Assembly (NCBI GenBank): GCA_043735935.1
Contig: JAYTDO010000311.1
Location: 1 to 32,511 of the forward strand
DNA length: 32,511 nucleotides
Reading direction: 5' to 3'
Source of the DNA: JANLQB01 sp043735935
GTDB lineage: Bacteria > Verrucomicrobiota > Verrucomicrobiia > Chthoniobacterales > Chthoniobacteraceae
In this document: positions 15,002-23,241 of the stretch, in pieces
How the letters are laid out: each line of letters starts with the position of its first letter
How positions within the stretch are numbered: position 1 is the first letter of the stretch
The notes under the pieces: model-generated
Seen by the model: the letters and a program-made list of their open reading frames with translations, nothing else
Database searches by the model: none
Told to the model about the DNA's origin: nothing
Position numbers and translations under genes: made by a program

Positions 15002-16176
15002 GGTCGGGCGATCGCGAGGAAGTTGCGTCCGAACTCCGCGAGGCGCGCCTCGGCCCCGGCGCGCGCGGCAGATTCAGCCGCCGCATCGGGGCCTGGGCCA
15101 AGCTCGAGCCACGCCGCCGCGATCAGCTCCGCCAGCGCCGTCGGCGATTCCGCCGGGAAGAAACACGCGCCGGCCGGATTCTGCTCGCGATGCACGGCGA
15201 TGTCGGAGGCGAGCACCACCTTGCCAAGCAGCCGCGCGTCTTCGACCACCGTGCTCCAGCCCTCGCAAAGGGAAGGCTGCACCACGGCGATCGCGCGGCG
15301 CATGAGCTGCAGTTGTTCGGTGCGTGGGATCATTCCCAGGATCGACACCTGACTCGCGACGCCGCTCTGGTGCAGCGTCGCCAGCAACCCGTTGAAATAA
15401 CTCGTGTCTCGGTAATCAAGCGTCTGGCCGGTGCAGACGACGTGCGGCCGAATGCCCCGCGCGGCCAGAAGCGCCAGGGCGGCGATGAGCGTCCGGTGGT
15501 TTTTGTGCTGCCAGAATTGGTTGCTCACCATGAAAAACCGATCGGGCAAATGATAACGCGCCTGAGTCGCCGCAGGATCGCCCTCAAACCATTCCGGGAC
15601 GGACGCCGTGCAAAACTGGACGACGGTGGCGCGCGCCGTCGCGCCGGGGCAAAGGTCGGCAAAATCTCGCGCCGTGGCGTGGCTGCTGAAGACGATCGTT
15701 TCGGCGTCGCTCCCGAGCAGCGCAATGCCGCGATCACGCTGCGCGCGGTCGGATTCATCAAACAACTGCGGAAGACGCCGGTGCTGGAAATCCGGAATCC
15801 AGCCCGCCCATCTCGCGCGGCCCACCCGCGGGCCAATGGGGAGCGAGACGCCGAGGGTCCACTCGTTGTCGTAGGTGAATGGAAACAGGAAATCGATGCC
15901 GTGCTGATCCACCGTCCGCGCGAGTTCGCGCTTGGTGAGCCGGAGACCCGCCGCCAGCCGTCCCCCGTGCCTGCGTGTGGTGATGATCTCATCCGCGTCG
16001 GCAAAACGTTCGCGGGTCGCGGCGTCGAGCGGCCGCCCCGTCAGCAACGTCACTTTCGTCGTGCCCTCTCCGGCGGCACCGATCGCCAGTTGGAGATTGC
16101 GGATGTATTCCACCCCACCCGCCCATACCGCACCGCCTTGCAGGATCAGGCCGATATGAAGCGGCGCCCCAGTCAC
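14998..16176 (-). CDS. GT4 family glycosyltransferase
   Basis: Retaining glycosyltransferase with a GT-B fold, 392 residues. The N-terminal domain starts IGLILQGGAVWAGGVEYI and contains WIPDFQHRRLPQLF, a motif of the O-antigen/mannosyl GT4 subgroup. The C-terminal donor domain has MVSNQFWQHKNHRTL and QPSLCEGWSTVVEDAR. In the latter the two glutamates are spaced E-x6-E rather than the common E-x7-E, a known variant. The start is a GTG at 16176 that overlaps the epimerase stop (GTGA); the open frame reaches back to 16209. It sits directly after the epimerase, which may supply its donor sugar. Confidence 0.88.
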   Translation of the reverse strand: MTGAPLHIGLILQGGAVWAGGVEYIRNLQLAIGAAGEGTTKVTLLTGRPLDAATRERFADADEIITTRRHGGRLAAGLRLTKRELARTVDQHGIDFLFPFTYDNEWTLGVSLPIGPRVGRARWAGWIPDFQHRRLPQLFDESDRAQRDRGIALLGSDAETIVFSSHATARDFADLCPGATARATVVQFCTASVPEWFEGDPAATQARYHLPDRFFMVSNQFWQHKNHRTLIAALALLAARGIRPHVVCTGQTLDYRDTSYFNGLLATLHQSGVASQVSILGMIPRTEQLQLMRRAIAVVQPSLCEGWSTVVEDARLLGKVVLASDIAVHREQNPAGACFFPAESPTALAELIAAAWLELGPGPDAAAESAARAGAEARLAEFGRNFLAIARP

Positions 16177-17096
16177 TTTGCGCTGCCTCCGAGTTCCGAA
16201 AGGCTCCATGTGGCGACCTCTCGCAGTCCCTCCCGAAGCGCCATCTTCGGCGCGAAACCGAGCCCGCGGATGAGCGAAATATCCGCCTGCCAGCGCAGCG
16301 GATCGCCCGGCGTCTGGATGCCGTCAAAGGCGATCGGCACATCGCGCCCGAGGAGGTGAATGAGTCGCAGCGCGAGCTCTCCGATGGTCGTTTCCTTACC
16401 CGATGCCAGATTGTAAACCTCGCCGGAAAAGCTCGCCGACCCGCTCAGGAGCAGCAGTGCGCGGGCGACGTCGCTGGCGTGGATGAAGTCGCGGCTTTCC
16501 GCGCCGGTGCCGCGCAAGTGGAGGAGCGGGTTCGCCAGCGCCTTGGCGCAAATATCCCAGACGACTTGTCGCCGCAGACCTGCACCGTAAGCGGAGAATA
16601 CACGCACGGCTGCCGTCCGAAGGCCGTAAATCCGAGAGAATTCCTCGGCGACCAGTTCGCACTGGCGCTTGTGGTAACCGTACGGCGAGAGCGGCGCGCA
16701 GGCGTGCGATTCGGCGACGGGGATCATCGCCGGGTTGCCATAAACCGCGGCACTCGACAACAGCAGCACCCGACATCGCGGCGCGTGGCGACGAAGCGCA
16801 TCGAGTAAATCGAACGTCAGCACCGTGCTATCGCGAAAGTCCGCGGCCGGCGAAGTCATCGACAGCCCCACGGACGCGCGGCCGGCACAATGCACACACA
16901 CGTCCGGCGCGATGCCCGACAGCAGCGTGCCCAGCTCGGAATTCGGCAGCGCCATCTGGTGGTATCCGGCGAGATCCGCACTCTCAAACGGCACCGCATC
17001 AAGGCCGAAGACCCGCCAGCCCGCTTCGGTAAAAATCCGCGCGACATATCGTCCGAGGAATCCCGCGGCACCGGTGAGGAAGAGTGTTTCTTTCAT
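16173..17096 (-). CDS. NAD-dependent nucleotide-sugar epimerase/dehydratase
   Basis: Extended short-chain dehydrogenase acting on a nucleotide sugar, 307 residues. The NAD-binding motif TGAAGFLG is at 8-15, followed by the active-site serine region LLLSSAAVYGNP and the YxxxK catalytic pair in SPYGYHKRQ. The motif RVFSAYGAGL and the late DFIHASDVARA are typical of UDP-glucose 4-epimerase/dTDP-glucose dehydratase relatives. The exact reaction (4-epimerisation, 4,6-dehydration or 4-reduction) cannot be fixed from sequence. It is the only sugar-nucleotide oxidoreductase in the window. It lies between the DUF4915-like gene (7-base gap) and the GT4 gene. Confidence 0.88.
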   Translation of the reverse strand: MKETLFLTGAAGFLGRYVARIFTEAGWRVFGLDAVPFESADLAGYHQMALPNSELGTLLSGIAPDVCVHCAGRASVGLSMTSPAADFRDSTVLTFDLLDALRRHAPRCRVLLLSSAAVYGNPAMIPVAESHACAPLSPYGYHKRQCELVAEEFSRIYGLRTAAVRVFSAYGAGLRRQVVWDICAKALANPLLHLRGTGAESRDFIHASDVARALLLLSGSASFSGEVYNLASGKETTIGELALRLIHLLGRDVPIAFDGIQTPGDPLRWQADISLIRGLGFAPKMALREGLREVATWSLSELGGSAK

Positions 17097-17103
17097 TTGC
17101 CGT

Positions 17104-18120
17104 TCAGCCGACGATGCGGCGTTTGATCTTCGTCAGCTTAGCCTTGAACTCGGCATACGTCTTCATGTCGTCGAGATGAAATCGCAGCTTCTCGATTTCC
17201 CCGATGCCGAGTTCCACCTGGTTTTCGAGTTCGCGAATGCGGTCGCTCGTCCGCTCGATCTGAAAACGGGAAGGGTCCGCGGCCATCCGATCCGCGTCGG
17301 CGGGCGCCAGCGGCACGAGTTCGTAGATCTCGGGAAATGGGATCTTGATTCGATCGATCACTTCCAACGTGCGGCGATCCACCGTGGCGATGAAGGAGTG
17401 ATCGGTGGGGATGCCGGCCTTCCGATTGGCGCTCTCGCCGACGTAGAAAAAATCGGCGTCATGCGCGAGGCCGCGGGTGAAACCGCCTAGGGCGACTTCG
17501 CGCCGCGTGCCATCCGCCGCCTGGATGAGGAGCGAGTTCGTGTGGGAGTTGCAGACGATCCATTCGCCGTCGAGGAAGCGCGGATTGTGCGGGCCACTGA
17601 GGCCGTTGACGACCTCCGCGCCGGATTCGAGGTCCAGGATGAAACCGAGCCCGGCGCATTTTCCCACCCACGCGCGATGATCGGCAAAACGCCCAAACGC
17701 GGCGAGGTACAGACGTCCGTCCTTTTCGCAGAGACAATTGAGGTGCCACGCATCCAGTTCGCCGTCGGCCATCCAACGGCGCGTGATGCGGCCAAACGCG
17801 TCGATCCACAGGACTTCATTCGTGCCGGTCGAGACGCAGACGAATTTCCCATCGCGCAGCATGACGTCGTGAATGTCTTTCGCTTCGGGAATCCGCAGGA
17901 CGGAGCGGACCCCGTCCGGGCCGTAGCCGACGATGGACTGCAATCCGCGAGCGAAGCGATAAATAGTGTCGCCCCCGGCCCAAAGGCCCGTGCTGTCGAT
18001 CTTGTCGATGACGACGCTTTCGCCTTCGCGCACGCATACGAGACCGCCGGTGCCGAAACCGGAGTCGGCATACGCGCCGACGCTGGTGACTAGGAAGGAG
18101 CGGTGGGGCTGGAGCGGCAT
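17104..18120 (-). CDS. TIGR03032/DUF4915-like protein with C-terminal coiled coil
   Basis: Protein of 338 residues. Residues 1 to about 275 look like the TIGR03032/DUF4915 family, which is rich in short beta strands and probably a beta-propeller. The supporting segments are AKDIHDVMLRDGKFVCVST, LDAWHLNCLCEKDGRLYL, SGPHNPRFLDGEWIVCNS, GGFTRGLAHDADFFYVGES and FPEIYELVPL. Histidines in IHDV, WHLN and PHNP may line a pocket. The last 55 residues (IRELENQVELGIGEIEKLRF and on) form a charged coiled coil, an addition that may tether it to a partner. Family members have no established function and, as far as I know, often sit near glycosyltransferase and sulfotransferase genes. It follows wzt by nine bases, which suggests a role in synthesis or export of this glycan. 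There is no signal peptide. Confidence 0.72.
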   Translation of the reverse strand: MPLQPHRSFLVTSVGAYADSGFGTGGLVCVREGESVVIDKIDSTGLWAGGDTIYRFARGLQSIVGYGPDGVRSVLRIPEAKDIHDVMLRDGKFVCVSTGTNEVLWIDAFGRITRRWMADGELDAWHLNCLCEKDGRLYLAAFGRFADHRAWVGKCAGLGFILDLESGAEVVNGLSGPHNPRFLDGEWIVCNSHTNSLLIQAADGTRREVALGGFTRGLAHDADFFYVGESANRKAGIPTDHSFIATVDRRTLEVIDRIKIPFPEIYELVPLAPADADRMAADPSRFQIERTSDRIRELENQVELGIGEIEKLRFHLDDMKTYAEFKAKLTKIKRRIVG

Positions 18121-18129
18121 GCGTCCGGG

Positions 18130-19371
18130 TCAATTCACGGCGGGTTCGATGCGCCACTCGGCGGGCACTAGGCACACGCCGGTCTTCAATGCCGGCGAAC
18201 GGCCGTTGCCAAAAAAATCGCCCGGCTCGACGTGCAGATCGAGCGCGTTCTCGATCGAGTCGATGACCGGCTTGCCGCGCATTTCAAAGAGCATCCGGTA
18301 ACCGATGCGAAAGTGGCCAGCCGGGAGTGGCAGACGCGGGATGCGGCAGACGAAGGCACCGCGCTCAGGAAGTTCGCCGAAGGGTTCGCCGGCGAGCCAG
18401 TTCGCCTGGGTGAAGATCGGCGTGCCGAGATGGGTACTGACGAAGATTTGCACGGCAAGGCGCGGAAAGTTTTTCGCCCCGGGCCTCTCAAACCGGAGCA
18501 CGACTTCGAGATCGCCGCCCGAACGTCCGCCGGCGACGGGTTCGCCGCGCGCGTTGCGGAGTTCGATCGCGGTGGCGCGCACGTCGCCAGTGCCGCTGCG
18601 GTCGGTGCGATGGCGGAGGTCCGTGTCCGAGGCCACGCGGCTCGATGCGTAGAAATCGATCGCGTCGGTCTGCGTTCCATCGAAGACAACGCGCCCGTTT
18701 TCGAGGACGATGCCGCGCGTGCAAAGCGCCTCGATCGCGGCGGAGTTGTGGCTGACGAGGACGACCGTACGGCCGGACTTCGCGACCTCGCCCATCTTGC
18801 CGAGGCACTTTTGCTGAAAGGCGGCGTCGCCGACCGCAAGGACCTCGTCGACGAGCAGGATTTCCGGTTCCAGATGGGCCGCGACGGCGAAGGCGAGGCG
18901 GACGCGCATCCCGACGGAATAACGTTTCACGGGTGTGTCGATAAAGGTTTCCACGCCGGAGAACTCGACGATCTGGTCGAACTTGGCGGCCACTTCGCGG
19001 TGACGCATCCCGAGGATGGCGCCGTTGAGGAAGACGTTTTCACGGCCGGTGAGGTCGGGATGAAAACCGGTGCCGACTTCGAGCAGGGAGCCGACTCGTC
19101 CGCGGAGTTTGACGTTGCCGCGGGTCGGCGTCGTGATCTGCGAGACGACCTTGAGAAGGGTCGATTTTCCGGCGCCATTGCGGCCGAGCAGGCCGAGGAT
19201 TTCTCCGTCTTTCACCTCGAAGGACACGTCGCGCAGCGCCCAGAAAAACTCGTCGTCGGGAGCGGATCGCCCGGTCAGCTTTCGCATCCATTCGCGCGCG
19301 AAGATGCGCCGATTGATGACCCCCAGGGAGTAGGCTTTGGAAAGATTTTCGAGCTGGATGACCGTGGACAT
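18130..19371 (-). CDS. wzt: Polysaccharide ABC exporter ATPase, Wzt type
   Basis: Nucleotide-binding subunit of an ABC-2 type polysaccharide/O-antigen exporter, 413 residues. Walker A is GRNGAGKST at 63-71. The signature YSVGM is at 151-155, the variant found in Wzt/TagH transporters in place of LSGGQ. Walker B is ILLVDEV from 171 and the H-loop is VSHNS. The first 45 residues include the insertion (RRIFAREWMRKLTGR) typical of this subfamily. From about 250 a beta-sandwich C-terminal domain follows, as in Wzt proteins that recognise a terminal cap on the glycan before export. The permease gene lies one base upstream. Confidence 0.93.
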   Translation of the reverse strand: MSTVIQLENLSKAYSLGVINRRIFAREWMRKLTGRSAPDDEFFWALRDVSFEVKDGEILGLLGRNGAGKSTLLKVVSQITTPTRGNVKLRGRVGSLLEVGTGFHPDLTGRENVFLNGAILGMRHREVAAKFDQIVEFSGVETFIDTPVKRYSVGMRVRLAFAVAAHLEPEILLVDEVLAVGDAAFQQKCLGKMGEVAKSGRTVVLVSHNSAAIEALCTRGIVLENGRVVFDGTQTDAIDFYASSRVASDTDLRHRTDRSGTGDVRATAIELRNARGEPVAGGRSGGDLEVVLRFERPGAKNFPRLAVQIFVSTHLGTPIFTQANWLAGEPFGELPERGAFVCRIPRLPLPAGHFRIGYRMLFEMRGKPVIDSIENALDLHVEPGDFFGNGRSPALKTGVCLVPAEWRIEPAVN

Positions 19372-19372
19372 G

Positions 19373-20245
19373 TCAGATCGTGTCCATGCTGTTTTGTTCG
19401 GCGCGATTGAAGAGAACGAGGCCGACGAGGAAGATGACGAGCGTCACGCCGGTGCTGAGGGCGACGTGCCACGGCTGAATGAGCGAGACGCCGAGGAAGG
19501 CGTATCGGAACGATTCGATCATCGGCACCATGGGATTCAGGAAGAACGGCCAGCGGTCCTCCGGCGCGATGCGCGAGAGCGGGAAAACGATGGCGCTGCC
19601 GAACATCCAAAGCTGCAGGCCGACCTGCACGCCGACGACGAGGTCGCGGAAGCGCTTCGTGAGCGCGGCGACGAGACAGCCGATGCCGACGCCGAGCAGG
19701 GTGACCTGGATAAACACCAGCGGCATGAGGACGATGCGCCAGTTCGGGTAAATCCACGGCGCATTTTTCGCGAGGTAGAAGATGAGGCCGGCCACGAAGA
19801 GCGCAAACTGGATGAGCATCGGGACGGCATTCGTGCAGACCACCGCGAGCGGCACCGACAGACGCGGAAAATAGACCTTCGCGAAAAGCTGCTCGTACTC
19901 GGTGAAGGCACGCGAGATTTTCTGGACGTTTTCGGAGAAGAAATTCCAGAGCACGAGGCCACCCATGTAGAACAGGTAGTGCGGCACTTTGTCCGACCCG
20001 AACTGCGCCATGCGGCCGAAAAGGTAACTAAAGACGGCGGTGACCACCAGCGGCTGGAGAACGAACCAGAACGGGCCGAGGACGGTTTGTTTGTACGTGA
20101 CCGCGAGATTCCGGCGGGCGAGCAGCCAGATCAGATCGCGCCACGCCCACAACTCCCGCCAAGGGATGTCAAACAGGCCGCGCTGCGGGACGAGCACTTT
20201 CGTCCACGGGCGCGTCGGGGCGTCGGCGGCGAGGGGTTTAGCCAT
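19373..20245 (-). CDS. wzm: Polysaccharide ABC exporter permease, Wzm type
   Basis: Membrane subunit partner of the downstream ATPase, 290 residues, ABC-2 permease family. After an N-terminal amphipathic segment (WRELWAWRDLIWLLARRNL) comes the family signature VTYKQTVLGPFWFVLQPL. About six hydrophobic helices follow: near 60-80, 92-112, 135-160, 170-195, 205-225 and 262-283. The pattern VTYKQTxLGPxWxxLQP is typical of O-antigen and teichoic-acid exporters. The stop lies one base before the wzt start, so the two are certainly co-translated. A 147-base gap upstream separates it from the sulfotransferase genes and may hold a promoter, though I could not find a convincing one. Confidence 0.93.
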   Translation of the reverse strand: MAKPLAADAPTRPWTKVLVPQRGLFDIPWRELWAWRDLIWLLARRNLAVTYKQTVLGPFWFVLQPLVVTAVFSYLFGRMAQFGSDKVPHYLFYMGGLVLWNFFSENVQKISRAFTEYEQLFAKVYFPRLSVPLAVVCTNAVPMLIQFALFVAGLIFYLAKNAPWIYPNWRIVLMPLVFIQVTLLGVGIGCLVAALTKRFRDLVVGVQVGLQLWMFGSAIVFPLSRIAPEDRWPFFLNPMVPMIESFRYAFLGVSLIQPWHVALSTGVTLVIFLVGLVLFNRAEQNSMDTI

Positions 20246-20392
20246 GCCTACGCGAGCGGATCGTGGGTAGCGCCGGAGGCGGAGCGACCTGGACTGGACG
20301 TGAAATGAGTGCGCGGACTGGCTGAAAGCATCGCGCGCACCGTGCCGATTGATTCCCGGTGACGCAACACCGCAAACGCACTTGCGCCGACC
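20246..20392. other. Non-coding gap before wzm
   Basis: These 147 bases separate the sulfotransferase stop from the wzm start, the longest break in the minus-strand arm. I see no convincing -35/-10 pair, hairpin with a U-run, or small gene in it. Overlapping frames are antisense or out-of-frame shadows. It may carry a weak promoter for the exporter genes. Confidence 0.4.
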
Positions 20393-21292
20393 TCAGAGCA
20401 TCGCCTCGGCCTCGCGCCGCCAGCGTTCGGCGTGACCGCCGATTCTGGCACCGAGCTTCACGAGTTCGGGATGATACTTCCGGGCGAGGTAACGCCGGAT
20501 ATCCGCGGGAATCTCCGCTTCCTTGGAAACGTGGACTTTTCGCGAAAGATCCGCGGCCTGTGCGCCGAGGGCAGGATCGACGCCGAGAAACTGAAGCACG
20601 TCGCCAAGCAACCCGGCTGGCCGTTCGGTGATGTCGTCGTAAAAGCCGAGGAAGATTTGCTCCTTTGGAAACGCCGCCTCCCACAGGTCGAGTGTGCGGA
20701 GATAATCGCCGCGGAGCGCCTGCATCGGGGCGTCGATGAACGCCCGGACCCGCTCGGGATCATCGACGCCACTCGACGCGCCGCGGGTCCAGTCAAAGCG
20801 GATCTGCGACCACGCACGGTCGATCGGATTTCGCATAAGATAGATGATTTTCGCGTCCGGCGAAAGTGAGCGCACCCGCGCGATGTCCTGCGCATTCAGG
20901 ATCGAATACGAGGGCGTGATCTCGCCGCGCACCCGATCCGCGCCTTCCTCGAAAAGGGAGCGATACCAATCGTCACCGATGGTGCCGAAGTAATAACGCA
21001 GACCCCAGCGAAACGCGGCCCAATCTCGCTGGCTCAAAGCGTAACCAAGGCGGCGGCGGCATTTGCGCCGAAAATCGCGGTCGTGCGCCGCGCGGCTGAA
21101 CAAGCGCGTGGAAAGACTGGGCGAGGCCAGGAAGCTGGGCGACGGGTAATCGAGCGAGCGGTCGAAGTAGTGCAGTTCCTTGCGCGGCGGGAGCCAGACT
21201 TGCGGGTGGCGCCGGAGCATCGCCCAGAGCCACGTGGTGCCGGCCTTTTGCGCGCCGATGCCGAGGAAATCAAGCGGCGATCGATCCATCAC
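20393..21292 (-). CDS. Sulfotransferase (PAPS-dependent)
   Basis: Cytoplasmic sulfotransferase of 299 residues that moves sulfate from PAPS to a hydroxyl or amine. The 5'-phosphosulfate loop is GIGAQKAGTTWL at 11-22 with K16. The 3'-phosphate motif is IYLMRNPIDRAWSQ with R154 and S162. ELHYFD at 39-44 is the segment typical of heparan N-sulfotransferase-like (PF00685) enzymes. ITPSYS (125-130) and the late KVHVSKEAEIP are also in keeping with that group. The GTG at 21292 overlaps the stop of the next sulfotransferase gene (GTGA); an ATG at 21289 is the alternative start. Together with the downstream exporter it points to sulfation of the exported glycan. Confidence 0.87.
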   Translation of the reverse strand: MMDRSPLDFLGIGAQKAGTTWLWAMLRRHPQVWLPPRKELHYFDRSLDYPSPSFLASPSLSTRLFSRAAHDRDFRRKCRRRLGYALSQRDWAAFRWGLRYYFGTIGDDWYRSLFEEGADRVRGEITPSYSILNAQDIARVRSLSPDAKIIYLMRNPIDRAWSQIRFDWTRGASSGVDDPERVRAFIDAPMQALRGDYLRTLDLWEAAFPKEQIFLGFYDDITERPAGLLGDVLQFLGVDPALGAQAADLSRKVHVSKEAEIPADIRRYLARKYHPELVKLGARIGGHAERWRREAEAML

Positions 21293-22131
21293 CGGAGTGG
21301 AGCGGCGAGTTCACACGAGCGCAGATACAGCGGTCGCGCGGCGGCTTCGATGGCTTGCGTCGTCGAGGCTTGGAGTTCCTCCGCGCCACCACCGACACGC
21401 CCTTTGCGAAAAAAAAGATTCTCCTGTGCGCCTCCCTTGCGTTCCTTTTCCCGCGTCTGGAGTTGGGCAAAACTGCACCGCTCCACCGCTCCGGCGAGTT
21501 GCTCCTCCGTCGCCGCGAGGCCGAGGAAATTCACGATCGCGCGGAACGTCCCCGCCGTGTCCGTCTGCAACGTTTCGTATGCCGCGAAGTGGACGCGGTC
21601 GGCGGATTTTTCCCGCTGCCGGATGGCGATGCCGACGTGCTCGCACCAGTCGGGAATCAGGCCCGCGCAGTATTCGTCGAGCGGCTTCGCGGGCGGCGGG
21701 CGCTTGCCACGCGAAGCGCGGAGGACGTGCTGATGGTAATACGAGACGAGCGCGTCGGCCGGTTCGCGAAAGAGGTAAACCATCCGCGCGTCGCCGAGGT
21801 CGGCGATGTTGTGCGACTTGATCAGCCGAGTGTTTAAGGAAAACTCCTCATGGCGCTGCGCGATCGGCAGCATGTGGTGAACGGTCGGCAGCACTTCGAG
21901 GAGGTTTTCCGGCGGCGGAAGATCCGGGCGGCGCAGCGAGATCAGCTCGCGCAAAAGGTGCCGCAGCCATGTGTTGCCGCTGCGCGGGTATGAGACGAGA
22001 AACTGATCGTCCGGCCGGAAGCTCTCCATCCATTCCGGCGAGATGGCCATGCGCGCGGTGCCGACCGGCGGCGGCGGCGGACGGAAGGCGCGGGAGACCC
22101 GGGAGAGGATTCTGGAAAGCCCGGTGGACAT
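21289..22131 (-). CDS. Sulfotransferase (PAPS-dependent)
   Basis: A second sulfotransferase, 280 residues. The phosphosulfate loop is VSYPRSGNTWLRHLL (YPRSGNTW at 48-55), where arginine replaces the more common lysine. The 3'-phosphate motif is VYLFREPADALVSYYHQH (FREPADALVS at 121-130), and TRLIKSHN at 101-108 is the KTH-like acceptor-side motif. This is the PF00685 type, different from its downstream neighbour. The ATG at 22131 is chosen; a longer frame to 22218 exists but reads into the divergent promoter region. It is the first gene of the minus-strand arm. Confidence 0.87.
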   Translation of the reverse strand: MSTGLSRILSRVSRAFRPPPPPVGTARMAISPEWMESFRPDDQFLVSYPRSGNTWLRHLLRELISLRRPDLPPPENLLEVLPTVHHMLPIAQRHEEFSLNTRLIKSHNIADLGDARMVYLFREPADALVSYYHQHVLRASRGKRPPPAKPLDEYCAGLIPDWCEHVGIAIRQREKSADRVHFAAYETLQTDTAGTFRAIVNFLGLAATEEQLAGAVERCSFAQLQTREKERKGGAQENLFFRKGRVGGGAEELQASTTQAIEAAARPLYLRSCELAAPLR

Positions 22132-22263
22132 GGTTGCGGGTTGGTATTCGCACGCGCGCGGCGACGCAACCCCCGACTGAGCACGGCGCACCGCGAAATC
22201 CACTTGGCGCGCGTCCATTCAGCCCCGATACCTAGCGCCGTCCGAGACCGCGCGCCGCGCACC
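22132..22263. promoter_or_regulatory. Divergent promoter region of the glycan locus
   Basis: This 132-base stretch separates the two arms of the polysaccharide locus and must carry, or couple to, promoters in both directions. For the plus arm, TTGGCG (22204-22209) and GATACC (22227-22232) are 17 bases apart but match the consensus weakly. For the minus arm the best I find is a TTGCGT with AATACC about 15 bases further, also weak. No clear operator dyad is visible. Confidence 0.4.
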
Positions 22264-23241
22264 ATGCCCGCCTTTCCCATTCTCGATTCCAAAGATTTCC
22301 TCTTCATCGTCGGCTCGCCCCGCAGCGGCACGACGATGCTCCAGATCGTGCTCGGAAATCACCCGCGCGTCGCCACGACCGTCGAACTCACGCTTTTCAG
22401 CCGCTACCTCGGCCCGTGGCTGAAGACATGGGACGACGAAGTGGCGAATCTCCGCGACAAACAATGGCAGCAGGGGCTCCCGTTCATTTTCAGCGAAGCC
22501 GAATTCGTGGCGCTCGCGCACGGCCTTCTCGATCAGGCATACGCCAAGGTGCTCGCCGCAAAGCCCGCCGCCACGCACCTCCTCGACAAACATCCCGGCT
22601 ACAGCCTGCACGTCGCCGCGATCAAACGGCTGCTTCCTCGAGCGCGCTTCATCCACGTCATCCGCGATGGGCGCGACGTGGCCTCTTCGATGGTCGCGGC
22701 CCGGGCGAAGATGGGCTTCGGTGCCGAGACGCTGCCCGCGGCGGCGGCGGCGTGGAAAAAATTCGCCCTCGCCGCTCGCGAGGCGCAAAAGTTCACCGGC
22801 GATTACCTCGAAGTGCGCTACGAAGATCTGCTCGCGCGCGGCACTTCCGCCTATGCCGAGGTGCTGGAATTCTGCGGACTCCCGGCGGACCCCGCGTGGA
22901 TCGAGGAGACCATCGCCGCGAATACCTTCGAGAAAATGCGCGACCGTCAGGCGGCCGCCGATCCGCGCGTGAAGCTGCTCGCCGGCCACTATCGCAACGG
23001 CCGCGCCGGCGGCTGGGAGGCTGAATACGGCGCCGAGGAACGCTTCGAGTTCGACCGGATCGCGGGCGACCTCCTCGCCGAACTCGGCTACGCGCAGCCC
23101 GGCTGGTGGGCGGACTCCCCGTCCGTCCGCTTGCTCGCACCGCTCCACCATCAGATTCGCAAACGAGTCCGCGCGCTGGGCGCCGCGGCATACCACGCCA
23201 AGGCCGCCCTCCTCGGACCGGAAAAATCGTCCGACGCATGA
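22264..23241 (+). CDS. Sulfotransferase family protein (Sulfotransfer_3 type)
   Basis: Sulfotransferase of the PF13469-like class, 325 residues. The phosphosulfate loop is FIVGSPRSGTTMLQ (GSPRSGTTML at 17-26) and the 3'-phosphate motif is FIHVIRDGRDVASSM (R134 to S142). The segment THLLDKHPGYSLHV supplies the D-K-H/P motif common in this class. The C-terminal third is helical and ends in a basic tail. It is distinct in sequence from the four other sulfotransferases here. The ATG at 22264 gives the usual N-terminus; the open frame to 22141 lies in the promoter region. It is the first gene of the plus-strand arm, and its stop overlaps the next gene's ATG. Confidence 0.87.
   Translation: MPAFPILDSKDFLFIVGSPRSGTTMLQIVLGNHPRVATTVELTLFSRYLGPWLKTWDDEVANLRDKQWQQGLPFIFSEAEFVALAHGLLDQAYAKVLAAKPAATHLLDKHPGYSLHVAAIKRLLPRARFIHVIRDGRDVASSMVAARAKMGFGAETLPAAAAAWKKFALAAREAQKFTGDYLEVRYEDLLARGTSAYAEVLEFCGLPADPAWIEETIAANTFEKMRDRQAAADPRVKLLAGHYRNGRAGGWEAEYGAEERFEFDRIAGDLLAELGYAQPGWWADSPSVRLLAPLHHQIRKRVRALGAAAYHAKAALLGPEKSSDA

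Noticed and set aside
14057..15352. A 431-codon plus-strand frame across the GT2 and GT4 genes
   Set aside because: It covers two genes with clear motifs and has no homology signal of its own.
18232..19410. A 392-codon open frame antisense to wzt
   Set aside because: It lacks any domain, has the composition of a complement of GC-rich coding sequence, and overlaps a well-supported Wzt gene completely.
19337..20308. A 323-codon open frame antisense to wzm
   Set aside because: Its Asp/Glu/Arg/His-rich product is typical of the reverse strand of a membrane-protein gene; the permease is certain.
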